From positions 310,001 to 374,000 of the forward strand of contig FMBT01000311.1 of the NCBI GenBank assembly GCA_900095095.1: a DNA stretch of 64,000 nt. The letters are read 5' to 3'. The notes under the pieces were generated by a model. The model searched no databases and was not told the DNA's origin. It saw only the letters and a list, made by a program, of their open reading frames with translations. Of this stretch, positions 1-10,116 are shown one piece after another. Both the position numbers and the translations under genes were made by a program. The stretch's first letter is position 1; each line of letters opens with the position of its first letter. This stretch comes from Fragilariopsis cylindrus CCMP1102 (Eukaryota > Bacillariophyta > Bacillariophyceae > Bacillariales > Bacillariaceae).

Positions 1-2856
1 TACAGTAGTAGTAATTCTATACAACAGGATCCATCCGACGATGCTTCTGATGAGCTGCAACAACAACAACGAAAACGACAACAACAAGAAAATAATTTAC
101 GGGAACTTGATTCTAGTAGTAGAATGGGGCAGGAACGAGATGAAGAAATCCGTGTACTGAAAGAGAATGTATGTGAACGCAATTCTAGGATTGAAATATT
201 TGAAGTAGAATGTGCCCGGCGGGATGAACAGATCCAGGTACTGGAAGAAAGTTTACTTGAACGTGATACTAGGATAGAGGTCCTAATAGAGGATGGTGAA
301 CATATTCAAGAAGAATTGGAAAAAACTATTCGAGAAGAATTGTTGGAGGATCATAATAAGAATCAACAACAACAAGTCACGGCATTAACTTCCTCCTATA
401 TGGATAAAATAACAAAACTCCAAGAAACTTTACAAGTGAGTGAATCTCAATTTGAAACGTTGGAAGAGGATACGGGTCAATTGGTACGTAAGCTGGAGGA
501 AGAATTGGAGGAAACGGATCAAGGAGTACGTAAGCTGAAGATAGAATTGGAGGAATCTAAAAACCAGCACAGCAAGGTGATAACGAAGCTCCAAGAAACT
601 CAACTAGAACAGGAATCTCAATTTGAAGTATCGAAAGGGGATACGGATCAAGCAGTACGTAAGCTGGAGGAAGAATTGGAGCAAACTAAAATCCAGCGCA
701 GCGAGGTGATAATGAAGCTCCAAGAAACTCAACTAGAACAGGAATCTCAATCTAAAGTATTGAAAGGAGATACGGATCAAGCAGTACGTAAGCTGGAGGA
801 AGAATTGGAGGAAACTAAAATCCAGCACAGCGAGGTGATAATGAAGCTCCAAGAAACTCGACGAGAAAAGGAATCTCAATTTGAAGTATTGAAGGAGGAA
901 ACGAATCAATTAGTACGTAAGCTGGAGAGAGAATTGGAGGAAACTAAAAACCAGTACAGCGAGGTGATAATGAAGCTCCAAGAAACTCGACTAGAAAAGG
1001 AATCTCAATTGGAAATATTGAACGAATTGGAGGAAACTAAAAAGCAACACAGTGAGACAATAGTGAAGCTCCAAGAAAGTCTACGAGAACGGGAATCTCT
1101 GGTGGAAACATTGAAAGGGGATACAGATCAATCAGTACGCGAGGCAAATGAAGCAGTGAAGGAAACCAAAAGCGAACACAACGAGGTGATAATGAAGCTG
1201 CAAGAAACACTCCGGGAGAGTGAATCTCAGGCGGCAATGATTCAAGTGGAAACTGATCAATCATTGTGCAAACTCGAGGAAGAATTGGAGGAAACCAAAA
1301 GCGAACACAACGAGGTGATAATGAAGCTGCAAGAAACACTCCGGGAGAGTGAATCTCGGGCGGCAATGATGCAAGTGGAAACTGATCAAACATTGTGCAA
1401 ACTCGAGGAAGAATTGGAGAAAACCAAAAGCGAACATAGCGAAGTGACGATTAAGCTCCAAGAAACTCTACAAGAACAAGAATCTCGGGCGGCAATGATG
1501 CAAGTGGAAACTGATCAATCATTGTGCAAACTCGAGGAAGAATTGGAGAGAACTAAAAGCGAACACAGGGAGGGGGTAATGAGGATTCAAGAAAGTCTGC
1601 GTGAACGGGAATCTCAGATTGAAATGATGCAAGTGGAAACTGAGCGATTATTGTGCAAGCTGAAGGCAGAATCTGACGAAAACGAACGCCAACATAGTAA
1701 AATTATAATAGAGTTGGAAGAAAGTCTGCGTGAACGAGAATCTCGTTTAGAAGTATTGAAGGGGGAAAAGGGTCAAACGCTGCACAACTTGGAGAAAGAA
1801 TCGAAAGGTAACGAAACCAAGCATACAGACAAGACTGAAAAGTTACAAGAAGCTTTGGAGAATGTCGAATCGAAGATGGGCGTACTTAAATTGGAAAACG
1901 CCCAAGCACTGCACAACCTGGAGATCGAGCTAAAGGAAAAGGAAAGCCGACATATCGAGCATATTGCGAAGCTGGAAGAATCCATCCGTAAACGTGATTC
2001 AAAGATCAAGATGGTAAGAAATGAAAGTTCTCAAGTTTATCTCACCTTAAATGACGCGGAAAACCAACACACCAATGCGGTCGCCTCCTTCACGTCTGAG
2101 ATTCAAGAATTGCAGAAGTCTTTGCAGGAAAGAGATTTGAGAATCAAGGACGTCAATAAAGAAACTGAACAAACACTTATAAATCTGCGAAATGAACTGA
2201 AGGAGAACAAGAATCAACACGTGGAGGATGTTACTCATTTTGTAACTCAACTTCAACAATTATCTGAGTCACTCGAAGACCGAGACGATCAGGTAGAAAT
2301 CTTAAAAGGGATCAGTTCTGGAATGATGAAGATAGTAAAACCCAAAGAAAAATCATATGATGCTACGGTCGCGTACAACCAGGCTGGATACCAGTCGCGA
2401 GCGCTAGAGGATGCGATGAAACGATCATCACAGAAAAAGAGTGCTTCGTGGTTTTATAACAGTAGTACAGTTGCTTCGAAATCGACTGCCGATTCAAGTA
2501 TGTCGCGTACTGCTTCTTCCACGACACTGACTCCAGATTCTGTTTGTTCTAGTAGTAAGAGTGATGATGAGACATCCGAGAAAACGTCAAATGCATCATC
2601 GATACCCCCCAGTATGGCCTTTTTGTTACCACCAATCCAAGATACCACAAAGCAATGCGATGAAGATAATACAGCCCGATCAGATTCGTTGTCATCATTG
2701 TTGTCGTTGTCGTCATCATCACCTGCTGAAGAAAGTAAGAAAAGCGATATTGATAGAAATAATGATGCAAACGCATCAGCAGCTGAGTTACAAGCATCTC
2801 TTCTACAGTCAGTTGTAGAAAAGAAAAAAGCACCTCGTTTTCGACTTTTCGGTTAG
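1..2856 (+). CDS. Giant coiled-coil protein with 43-residue repeats (5'-partial)
   Basis: The frame is open from the first base of the window, so the protein starts upstream; 951 residues are visible. The first ATG seen is at 124, but there is no reason to treat it as the true start. Nearly the whole chain is charged alpha-helical coiled coil rich in Glu, Lys, Gln and Leu, built from imperfect repeats with cores like KLQETLRESES and KLEEELEETK. Two neighbouring copies begin at 682 and 811, exactly 129 bp (43 codons) apart. The last 200 residues lose the repeat, become Ser/Thr-rich and end in a basic, aromatic tail (KKKAPRFRLFG). No enzymatic domain or membrane segment is seen. A structural or cytoskeletal role is inference from composition. 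Long coiled coils of this kind match many unrelated families, so no orthologue is named. Confidence 0.85.
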   Translation, partial: YSSSNSIQQDPSDDASDELQQQQRKRQQQENNLRELDSSSRMGQERDEEIRVLKENVCERNSRIEIFEVECARRDEQIQVLEESLLERDTRIEVLIEDGEHIQEELEKTIREELLEDHNKNQQQQVTALTSSYMDKITKLQETLQVSESQFETLEEDTGQLVRKLEEELEETDQGVRKLKIELEESKNQHSKVITKLQETQLEQESQFEVSKGDTDQAVRKLEEELEQTKIQRSEVIMKLQETQLEQESQSKVLKGDTDQAVRKLEEELEETKIQHSEVIMKLQETRREKESQFEVLKEETNQLVRKLERELEETKNQYSEVIMKLQETRLEKESQLEILNELEETKKQHSETIVKLQESLRERESLVETLKGDTDQSVREANEAVKETKSEHNEVIMKLQETLRESESQAAMIQVETDQSLCKLEEELEETKSEHNEVIMKLQETLRESESRAAMMQVETDQTLCKLEEELEKTKSEHSEVTIKLQETLQEQESRAAMMQVETDQSLCKLEEELERTKSEHREGVMRIQESLRERESQIEMMQVETERLLCKLKAESDENERQHSKIIIELEESLRERESRLEVLKGEKGQTLHNLEKESKGNETKHTDKTEKLQEALENVESKMGVLKLENAQALHNLEIELKEKESRHIEHIAKLEESIRKRDSKIKMVRNESSQVYLTLNDAENQHTNAVASFTSEIQELQKSLQERDLRIKDVNKETEQTLINLRNELKENKNQHVEDVTHFVTQLQQLSESLEDRDDQVEILKGISSGMMKIVKPKEKSYDATVAYNQAGYQSRALEDAMKRSSQKKSASWFYNSSTVASKSTADSSMSRTASSTTLTPDSVCSSSKSDDETSEKTSNASSIPPSMAFLLPPIQDTTKQCDEDNTARSDSLSSLLSLSSSSPAEESKKSDIDRNNDANASAAELQASLLQSVVEKKKAPRFRLFG

Positions 2857-3092
2857 AATCCAACGTCATCCTCGCATCGTACGTACGAAGTACTAACAAC
2901 ACCTGCGATCAGAACTCTATTTCTACCTACAGTATGTTTATGAGCCTGCTGCTCAAAATATTTATAATACGTATAGAATACCATATAAATTCTAGAAATC
3001 CATAACTTGAAGCAACAACAATCTTAAAGAATTAAACATTCTTTTATTTCACTTAATACTATTATGTAATACTGTGTAATATATACGCATAT

Positions 3093-3132
3093 TTGACTTG
3101 ATCTGACTTGATCTGACTTGACTTAACTTGAT
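3093..3132. repeat. Short tandem repeat TTGATCTGAC
   Basis: Three to four imperfect copies of a 10-bp unit (TTGATCTGAC, then TTGACTTAAC) lie in the 300-bp gap between the convergent genes ending at 2856 and 3164. The rest of the gap is AT-rich and shows no gene. Confidence 0.6.
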
Positions 3133-3163
3133 ACAGTCAAAGATCGTCATCCGTTACGATCAC

Positions 3164-4561
3164 CTATGAATGGTATGTGATACCATCTTGCATGACTGTG
3201 GCGGGAATTGCAGTCATTGGAATAATTGTAGCAGGAACGAATGGTACAAAATCATCATCGTCATCATTCAAACCCCTTATAGTAGGGATTTGGTGATGTT
3301 GCTGTTGCTGCTCAGGATGATGAGTATCATCAATGATTATGTTTGGTTGCTGTTGCTGTTGTCGATGACCATTACGTCCTTCTTCTTCTTCGCCTTGGTC
3401 TTCACTCACAATGTTATTGATACTTTCCTCTCTTTCCTCCTCTTCCGATGACGACATAGTTGTCATTCTTCCTCCTCCTCCTCCTTCTTCGATACGAAGA
3501 TTGGTCACTAATGCAATATGTTCCTGTTCCCCTTCATGTTCATCTTCTTCTCCTTCTTCATCATCGGAACTAGTGGTGGTGGCGGTGGTGTTGTTATTGT
3601 TGTTGGTGGTAATGATATTATTCATTGCAGTCACTATAGGTTTCACTACCAATTGTGATATAGAATAAATAACAATCAACATGGAACATAACATGGTAAC
3701 AGCGGTAAATAATGTAGTTTCCTTCTTGGCCGACACCACATCACGAATAACGTCATGTTGTAGTTTTGCATTATATTCAAAACGTTCCAGCATTAGTTCT
3801 TTATCAATGGTACAATCCACACTGACATGTGTTGTTCCGACTGGGATTGGTGTGTTTAAGTATCGTAGTAGGGAAGGACATAACAGTTCCTTATGATACT
3901 GATCATCTGCCATAAGGTTGTAACATCTTGCAAAGTCTCCAACACATTCATCGGGCCAGAAGGTAATATATTCTTTAATTTCTCCAATCGAATTATCAAC
4001 TCCACAGACATCCGATGTCCCATGATAATAGTAATTGTTATTATTATCATTATTATTATTGTCGCCAATATTAATTCCTCCTTCGTCTTCCAAAGTTTTA
4101 GTAGTAGTACTAGAACTACTACTACCGGTAACACCATGGAATGTGATAATACAGGGAGATAGAACGGAGGTATAGATACCTCGAGCATTTGAGAAAGAAT
4201 CAGAACAGGGTGGTGCTCCTGATGGAGACACCGACGGTGATGTTGCTAAATCAATTTCAGAAGAGAACTCATCGTCGTCGTCGTAATCAGATTCTTCTTC
4301 TTCGACAATAATACTCATCGCTTCTCGTTCTCGTTCTGTTGTTGCTTCCTCGTCGACTGATGATAATACGGCGTCGCATAAAGGCAACGATGAGGAAACA
4401 ATATCTGCAGTACTATTAGTGTCATCTGCTGCTGTTGGAGCTGCCGATACAATTATTATTGTGGTTGCTGTTTTTGACGATCTCGTTGTGATCATCGCCA
4501 TAACTATCATGGCGACTATCGTACGTGCACCAGCAATAGTATTCTTTCTTACAGTCCACAT
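3164..4561 (-). CDS. Single-pass membrane protein with acidic low-complexity regions
   Basis: 465 residues in one exon. The N-terminus has basic residues and then a hydrophobic stretch (TIVAMIVMAMITT), consistent with a signal peptide or anchor. A luminal-looking middle part holds about eight cysteines (motifs CSDSF, SPCIITF, DVCGVD, DECVGDFARCYNL, LLCPSLL, VDCTIDKEL). It is followed by a clear membrane segment at about residues 282-305 (TLFTAVTMLCSMLIVIYSISQ). The C-terminal 160 residues are cytosolic-looking low complexity: poly-Asn, poly-Thr, Glu/Asp and Gln/His runs. The Cys-containing domain followed by one membrane span suggests a cell-surface or endomembrane protein. No family is recognised. 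The ATG at 4561 is the first in frame and fits the signal peptide. Confidence 0.65.
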   Translation of the reverse strand: MWTVRKNTIAGARTIVAMIVMAMITTRSSKTATTIIIVSAAPTAADDTNSTADIVSSSLPLCDAVLSSVDEEATTEREREAMSIIVEEEESDYDDDDEFSSEIDLATSPSVSPSGAPPCSDSFSNARGIYTSVLSPCIITFHGVTGSSSSSTTTKTLEDEGGINIGDNNNNDNNNNYYYHGTSDVCGVDNSIGEIKEYITFWPDECVGDFARCYNLMADDQYHKELLCPSLLRYLNTPIPVGTTHVSVDCTIDKELMLERFEYNAKLQHDVIRDVVSAKKETTLFTAVTMLCSMLIVIYSISQLVVKPIVTAMNNIITTNNNNNTTATTTSSDDEEGEEDEHEGEQEHIALVTNLRIEEGGGGGRMTTMSSSEEEEREESINNIVSEDQGEEEEGRNGHRQQQQQPNIIIDDTHHPEQQQQHHQIPTIRGLNDDDDDFVPFVPATIIPMTAIPATVMQDGITYHS

Positions 4562-5695
4562 GGTGTGGTAGTAGTAGTAGGAGAAGGAAGGAAGGGAATA
4601 AAGTTAAATCGGCGAGATATCGGCGTCGAGTTATCAGAAAGCTGGCTGAACATAAGCGGAAAGCTGAAAGTTGATGGCTTGTTTGAGTATAGTAAGACCA
4701 CAACGACGACTGTAGGTGTAGGTGTAGGTGTCTGGGCGTCTAGGTGTAGATTCGATTTGATTCGATTCAAATTAAGATACTAATAGGAAAGATACCAATT
4801 AACTCTTCAGATATATATTACTTACTTGAAGGCAATGCTGTATGCGATCAATCGAAATAACAAATCGAAACATGCGCAATGCAGCATTATTACATACCGT
4901 ACGATACAAAAAGCAGCTGCAATGCACTCCTACGCCAAAGAATCTCTAATGTGAGTGATATGCTTGATTTTGAATTGCAACGCGTCACATGGCGTGAGGT
5001 TTTGAGTCGTGATTGCCGCCAGGTGAAAAGTTCCATAATAATGCATTAATAATTATCGAAGGCGACAGGCACATCATGTCAGGTAGGAATTTCCACACTA
5101 CGCAAGAGGCTGTTAATAGAAGGCTATAAGGCTCTGCACGCGGTGGACTTGGCCTACGGCGATTTTCAATTGTGGTATGTTTTGTATTTTGATATACTTT
5201 AAGGTTTTACAGTAACCTAATGTTGCAAGCAACACATCCTCATAAAAGTGATGATTTGACTTAGATAGACATTATTGGTCATATGAGAGCTGCTCCACTT
5301 GATGATAACGTATTATTTAAGAAGAATGAGGAATTGTTTTGTTGGTGGTATCATCAACCAACCAACCAACCAACCAACCTAAAATAATCTTTGATGTGGT
5401 CCAGCAAAGAGGGGCCATTAGGAGGAGACCTTATATATCCTCCAACTATTCCATAATATGGTTTGAAGTAACGCAATACTATATTTTAAAACACAGCATG
5501 GTAATAAGTCAGCAGCACATGCTAAAGTTACCTAGTGATTAATCTTCTGAAAATGTAATTGACGCATCAAAATCACAATTTATAAGAATACAGTAACACA
5601 TTTACATTCGTTCGGAGACAACGTCCGACCGATATTATCACATATATTATCTATACAGTAAGTATCGATATCGATATCTGGTCTTATTTAACGCG
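4562..5695. other. Intergenic region, no gene seen
   Basis: 1.1 kb between divergent genes. It contains GGTGTA repeats near 4714-4731, a (CAAC)n run at 5358-5380 and short open frames with coding-unlike composition. No RNA gene or conserved protein fragment was recognised. Confidence 0.5.
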
Positions 5696-6287
5696 ATGGA
5701 TCCTCTTAAAAGTAGTAATTTAACGGATGGTGATTGGAGTTTGGACTTTAAAAGAAAGACAAAAGGTGATACATTCGATGAAAGTATTGCGAGTAGATGG
5801 TTACAGCAGCAGCAACAGCAGCAGCTTCAAAGGAATCAACAGGCAGAACCAAGAAGAGTGAAAATCGAGTTAAGCAAGGAAGCCAAACGCGCAGTAGGGA
5901 AGGCAATTTGATCTGTGGTACGGTCTCCAACGCAAGGGAGAGATTCCACCGGATCTTCTGCAAGTTGTCCTCAATACTGGAATTACTAAGCATGTCATTT
6001 TGAATGCAGCGCGAATGGCACTAGAAAGAGAGGCCTCGAAACGACAAGAGCTACGTATCCAAGATCTTGAGGAACAATTACAACAAGAACAAAGCAATCT
6101 TGGTGATGGAAATCTTCGTGATGGATCATGTGTTATTTGTATGGACGAACCACGTACTAATGCATTTGTTACATGCGGACATGTCTGTACCTGTCAGTCT
6201 TGTAGTAATGAGTTATTCATGATGGGGACGGGAACGAACGATGGACGTCGCCGTAATCGTCGCGCTCAATGTCCAATTTGTAAATAA
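5696..6287 (+). CDS. RING-finger (C3HC4) protein, frame broken by one base
   Basis: The reading frame opens at ATG 5696 (MDPLKSSNLTDGDWSLDFK), runs through a poly-Gln tract and stops at 5909. One base later the protein continues in another frame (DLWYGLQRKGEIPPDLLQVVL, NAARMALEREASKRQELR, then a coiled coil) to a C-terminal RING: CVIC, CGHVCTC, CQSC, QCPIC, ending at 6287. The two parts join naturally if the T-run at 5907-5909 has one T fewer. No GT-AG intron explains the shift. RINGs of this C-terminal IAP/MULAN-like type are E3 ubiquitin ligase modules, and the DLWYG-like helix and coiled coil probably mediate dimerisation or target binding. The cause may be a sequencing error in a homopolymer, a pseudogene allele or, less likely, programmed frameshifting. 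Confidence 0.7.
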
Positions 6288-6557
6288 TATTCAAAAAGAA
6301 TCATTCAACTAAGTTATACCAACCATAAAATGGAATGAAATAATTACAGTAGCAAAGAAAAACATACAATAATCAAAATACAATAGTAAATGTACTCTAT
6401 ATGAGTGGGTATTACTATTATTCATGGAACACCCGAGCAATACCACTCCCCCCGATACAAAAATTTCACTTTGGATCGATCGGTCATACCATCACCTCTA
6501 CTTAGTAAATGGTACCACTAGCTCCCTCCCCTCTTATTCTTATTCTCGTCTGTCACT

Positions 6558-6659
6558 ACTAGACTAGACTAAACTAGACTAGACTAGACTAGGAATCTCC
6601 TTATAATGACGACGAATTTCAAAAGCCTATCCATTCTCTTCAAAAGCCTATCCATTCTC
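6558..6659. repeat. (ACTAG)n array followed by a 21-bp tandem duplication
   Basis: Pentanucleotide ACTAG-like copies occupy 6558-6592. At 6618-6638 and 6639-6659 there are two perfect adjacent copies of a 21-bp unit beginning TTCAAAAGCC. Both lie in the 3' flank shared by the RING gene and the gene on the opposite strand. Confidence 0.75.
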
Positions 6660-6794
6660 TCCCATCCTAAATGATGCAACACAAAAGAGCAGTGCATAAG
6701 AAATTCATATGAAGCAATAACTTCTTTTTCGATGAAGATGATGATGAATTTCACAAGCGATGACTCGGCTGCTCCTTTTGTTTCGTTGTTGAGT

Positions 6795-6940
6795 CATTTT
6801 TTAATCTCTTTTTTTGTGACAAGATCCTGGAATTTTTTGTAGGATAGGAATAATCACCACCGCTACCACCAACCATTGTCATCCTCATCACTATCATCAT
6901 TACAACACTTTTCGGGAATTGTCTTCTGCCTCTTTCAGTG
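6795..6940 (-). pseudogene. Decayed copy of the 3' end of the neighbouring gene
   Basis: On the minus strand this stretch reads KEAEDNSRKVL and, further on, SYKKFQDLVTKKEIKK followed by a stop. These match KEAEINARKCC and SYRSFQERVTKIQEEIKR at the C-terminus of the gene at 7114-8244. The intervening Asp/Asn codon repeat is also shared at nucleotide level (compare 6850-6935 with 7190-7315). It looks like a partial tandem duplication of the 3' end that has lost its reading frame. Confidence 0.65.
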
Positions 6941-7113
6941 AACATTCCGATTTTCTTATTCAAACCGGTATTATTACTAGGTTCGCATTCACGAAGTTGG
7001 TACTCGTCTATAATTCTAATACAAGTAGTATCGAAGGATTTTCCTTTTTTTTGGCAGAAGATGAGACCTCACTTCCTTTGTCTTCTCTTAAGTCATCAGA
7101 TCATTTTTCTGGT

Positions 7114-8244
7114 TTATAAGGCATACTGGCCATGTATGGTGCGTTTAATTTCCTCCTGTATTTTTGTGACACGTTCCTGGAAGGATCTGTAAGAATAATC
7201 ACCATTATTACCATTTCCCTCATCATCATCACCATCATTACTATTTCCCTCATCATCATCATTACGATTGATGTCATTACAACAACACTTTCGGGCATTA
7301 ATTTCTGCTTCCTTTAAAAAATATTCCACCGTACTTCTATCACCACGAATTGCATGTGCCATAGCAGATCGAAGTTGTCTTTCCATTATATTTCTATGAA
7401 ATGATTTTTCTAAATCTTTGATGAATGTTTGTTTAATTTTAGTAACCTTATTCAAGAAAATCTCATTAGTGCAACAACAACAAGAAGAAGTAGACTCGTC
7501 ATCGTCATCACCATTTTTCTTATTAGCATGTTTTTCTGCATGTTTGATGGAATATAACATCAACTTCTTATCTCCTTTTGATGCATATATCATTGCAGAT
7601 TTAAGATGTCGTTCCATTACCATTAAATGAAACGATTTCTGATTACAACCATCCTTATTACTCATCTTTCTTTTCTGGCGTTTGTTGGTGGTTGTCGATT
7701 CGAAATGCATCACAGTTCCTCCATCCGTTTCTGTGGTTTCGTTCTCGTCTACCTGTTGAGTCACAGCAGCGGTAGCGGCAGCTTGACTTCGAAATTGTTG
7801 TATACCTTTCAAGTTGCTATTGTTGTTGTTTTTGTTGTTGTCATCACAACCAAAAGGAACACCAGGTCGCTTTCGATTACTAACATTACTATTATTATTA
7901 TTACTATTGTTGTTATTATTGCTGTTGTTATTTTCTGAATTGTTGCAGCTCGGCGACGACGATCTCGTTTTCATTTTCGATGTTTCGATTGCAAGATTAG
8001 AAATTGCAGTTTCTCTCCAATGATCACGATCGCGACGAAGTTGTTGTAATTCATCCTTCATGCGGGCGAGTTCCACATTAGTGTTAGCATAAGTATTAGC
8101 ATCAACATCAACATCAGCAATATCTTTAGTAGTACCTATTACAGTCGTAGCATTATCTTCTGAACTTTCGATTTCAACTACCACCGGCGAGTCTTTTGAT
8201 GCGTTGTTTGCAATGTTCATGAACGATTTTGTCAACGACGACAT
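7114..8244 (-). CDS. Protein with duplicated helical motif and poly-Asn linkers
   Basis: 376 residues, one exon. The N-terminal third has a short coiled coil (ELARMKDELQQLRRDRDHWRE) followed by Asn runs. A roughly 40-residue motif then occurs twice: at about 202-242 (SFHLMVMERHLKSAMIYASK, GDKKLMLYSIKHAEKHANKK) and about 280-320 (SFHRNIMERQLRSAMAHAIR, GDRSTVEYFLKEAEINARK). Each copy is followed after an acidic or Asn spacer by a second helix (FLNKVTKIKQTFIKDLEK; FQERVTKIQEEIKRTIHG). The two copies therefore form a repeat of two or three helices separated by low-complexity loops. There is no membrane segment, signal peptide or known catalytic motif. A decayed copy of its 3' end lies just downstream. 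I do not recognise the family; the start at 8244 is the first ATG and has no rival. Confidence 0.7.
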   Translation of the reverse strand: MSSLTKSFMNIANNASKDSPVVVEIESSEDNATTVIGTTKDIADVDVDANTYANTNVELARMKDELQQLRRDRDHWRETAISNLAIETSKMKTRSSSPSCNNSENNNSNNNNNSNNNNSNVSNRKRPGVPFGCDDNNKNNNNSNLKGIQQFRSQAAATAAVTQQVDENETTETDGGTVMHFESTTTNKRQKRKMSNKDGCNQKSFHLMVMERHLKSAMIYASKGDKKLMLYSIKHAEKHANKKNGDDDDESTSSCCCCTNEIFLNKVTKIKQTFIKDLEKSFHRNIMERQLRSAMAHAIRGDRSTVEYFLKEAEINARKCCCNDINRNDDDEGNSNDGDDDEGNGNNGDYSYRSFQERVTKIQEEIKRTIHGQYAL

Positions 8245-8720
8245 CTTTGCAAGCTCACAACTTTCAGTATAGTATCAGCCTAGTGATATTACAATAGTTT
8301 AGCAGTACCGTAGTAGAATTACAGCAAGACTAGAAACTTTTTGTATTGTTATGAAGAATGAAGAATGTAATAATGTAATATTACTAGTAAGAATGAAAGC
8401 AATCAATCCATCAATCAATCAATCAATCGTCAATCGTCGAATGATGAATATGAGGAATGATCAAGTCAATCAATCATTTTACACTCGCTGAAAACTACTT
8501 TAGTCTCTTAAGTCCCGCGGGAATAAAAGAAATCAGAAAAAGAAAAATAGATTTTATTCAGATTTTACCGCATTCTTCTTCTTCAGCATCTTCATCGACT
8601 CATCATTTATTTGCTTTTTCTATTTTTTTCACAAAAATTGATCATCATCATCACTAGATCTCATTAAAAAATTGGGCACCGTATATGCATCTGCTATAAT
8701 AGCTGTATGTCATCATTATT
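8245..8720. other. Divergent promoter region with (ATCA)n run
   Basis: 475 bp between two genes that diverge. It contains ATCA-type tandem repeats at about 8400-8430. No gene is seen. Confidence 0.5.
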
Positions 8721-9956
8721 ATGCATTTGATTAGAATATCTTTCTTCGCTGCGTTTGCATTGATTGCTTCATCTTTCATCGCTGTTATCATTACTGTTGA
8801 TGGCTTATTGCTTGAACATGTACAACATAATCAATTTGCTGCGGCAGTAACAGCCAGTACTACTACTACTACTACTAAAGTTTTCCCAAGAATAAGTAAT
8901 GATTCTAATCAATACAAGAATCAATACAATAATCATCATTTGACTGATGGTATCCTTCTTCTTTCGTTACTGGATCAACATGATAATAATGGTAATAATA
9001 ATGTGATTGTTGCTGACGCTGACAATAGTAATAATCACCTGTTCATGATGACGACGACTACGACAACACTTGCAAGCAACAGCAACAGCAACAGCAAAGA
9101 TACATACTCAAATGATAAAGTAGAAAGAATATTAGATGCTAATACGATACAATTAAAAAAGATGGGAACAGTACGCTTATCCGATGTGCGTATGCCAAGT
9201 GTATCATCTGGTAGTACATTTCAATTTTCATCTTGTTATACTAAGAGTCCATCCTACAAAATACGTCAATTACTTCCATCGAAAACATCAGTACGAGTAG
9301 TTGTAACAGCACAAAATAATAGTAATAATAATAATAATAAAATTCCACAAGTTGTTATAATACGAAATGATGATTCACTTATTATTAATGAAGAATTAGT
9401 TAAAACTGGTTATGCTGTTGTTAAAAAGACACAATCGTCGTCATCATCATCATCATCGTCGTCGTCGTCAGCCTCAGCATCTCAACAACGTCAGATATTA
9501 GATTTGGAATCTCTTAAGGCATTACAAGAACAAGCAAAGGCACAAGGTATAGGGATTTTCACAACATGTGAGATTGAGAATGAGAATGATAGCAAAATTA
9601 CAGCAATATTTGAACCATTAGAAAGATCCGTTGAAACAATTTATGGTGTCGATGGAGGGAGACAGCAAATTCGTGATGAAACAGAATTAATAAACAAACA
9701 AAAATTAAATATTAATCCAACAAATAATCCTGGTGGTATTATCAAAGGTTGTTCTGATTTTAATACATATGAACAAGCATTAAAATGGTATGAATATTAT
9801 TACAAATATTATGGTTATGATATTGCTAAATTAGATAGAAATAATGATGGTATACCCTGTCCTGGATTGTCACATACAACTTCTCAAGAGAAATATCGTA
9901 TGAAAGTTCCTACTCAAATAATAGATCAAAAAATAATGATACAATCGAATCAATAA
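8721..9956 (+). CDS. Secreted staphylococcal-nuclease-like protein with C-terminal Excalibur domain
   Basis: 411 residues. An N-terminal hydrophobic stretch (ISFFAAFALIASSFIAVIITV) reads as a signal peptide, followed by about 100 low-complexity residues. From about residue 133 the SNase (OB-fold) pattern appears: VERILDANTIQL, MGTVRLSDVRMPS, IRQLLPSKTSVRVVV, INEELVKTGYAVV, and LESLKALQEQAKAQGIGIF. A C-terminal Excalibur domain begins near 343: GCSDFNTYEQALKWYE, then DRNNDGIPCPGL, where Asp/Asn residues and Cys match the calcium-binding loop of that family. The Glu of the usual PEA motif is not evident (SPSYK instead) and the Arg before the VNxxLV strand is not obvious, so nuclease activity is uncertain. 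In bacteria SNase plus Excalibur proteins are secreted; export to the cell surface or endomembrane is inferred here. Confidence 0.85.
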   Translation: MHLIRISFFAAFALIASSFIAVIITVDGLLLEHVQHNQFAAAVTASTTTTTTKVFPRISNDSNQYKNQYNNHHLTDGILLLSLLDQHDNNGNNNVIVADADNSNNHLFMMTTTTTTLASNSNSNSKDTYSNDKVERILDANTIQLKKMGTVRLSDVRMPSVSSGSTFQFSSCYTKSPSYKIRQLLPSKTSVRVVVTAQNNSNNNNNKIPQVVIIRNDDSLIINEELVKTGYAVVKKTQSSSSSSSSSSSSASASQQRQILDLESLKALQEQAKAQGIGIFTTCEIENENDSKITAIFEPLERSVETIYGVDGGRQQIRDETELINKQKLNINPTNNPGGIIKGCSDFNTYEQALKWYEYYYKYYGYDIAKLDRNNDGIPCPGLSHTTSQEKYRMKVPTQIIDQKIMIQSNQ

Positions 9957-10116
9957 AAAGTAAAGAGCATAGTCCAGTACAGTAAGGAGAACTACACTAT
10001 AATACCTATTGTGATAAATGATGAATGTTAGTTTTATATTTTCTATCAAAAGGCGCGCTTCTAGGTAGTTATATGTTGTGTAATCACTAAAGTGTATTGT
10101 AGTGACTAGACGTGTA

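Noticed and set aside
7132-7938. Plus-strand frames rich in Ile/Thr/Val opposite the gene at 7114-8244
   Set aside because: They are antisense reads of Asn/Asp codon repeats, with composition explained by the repeat.
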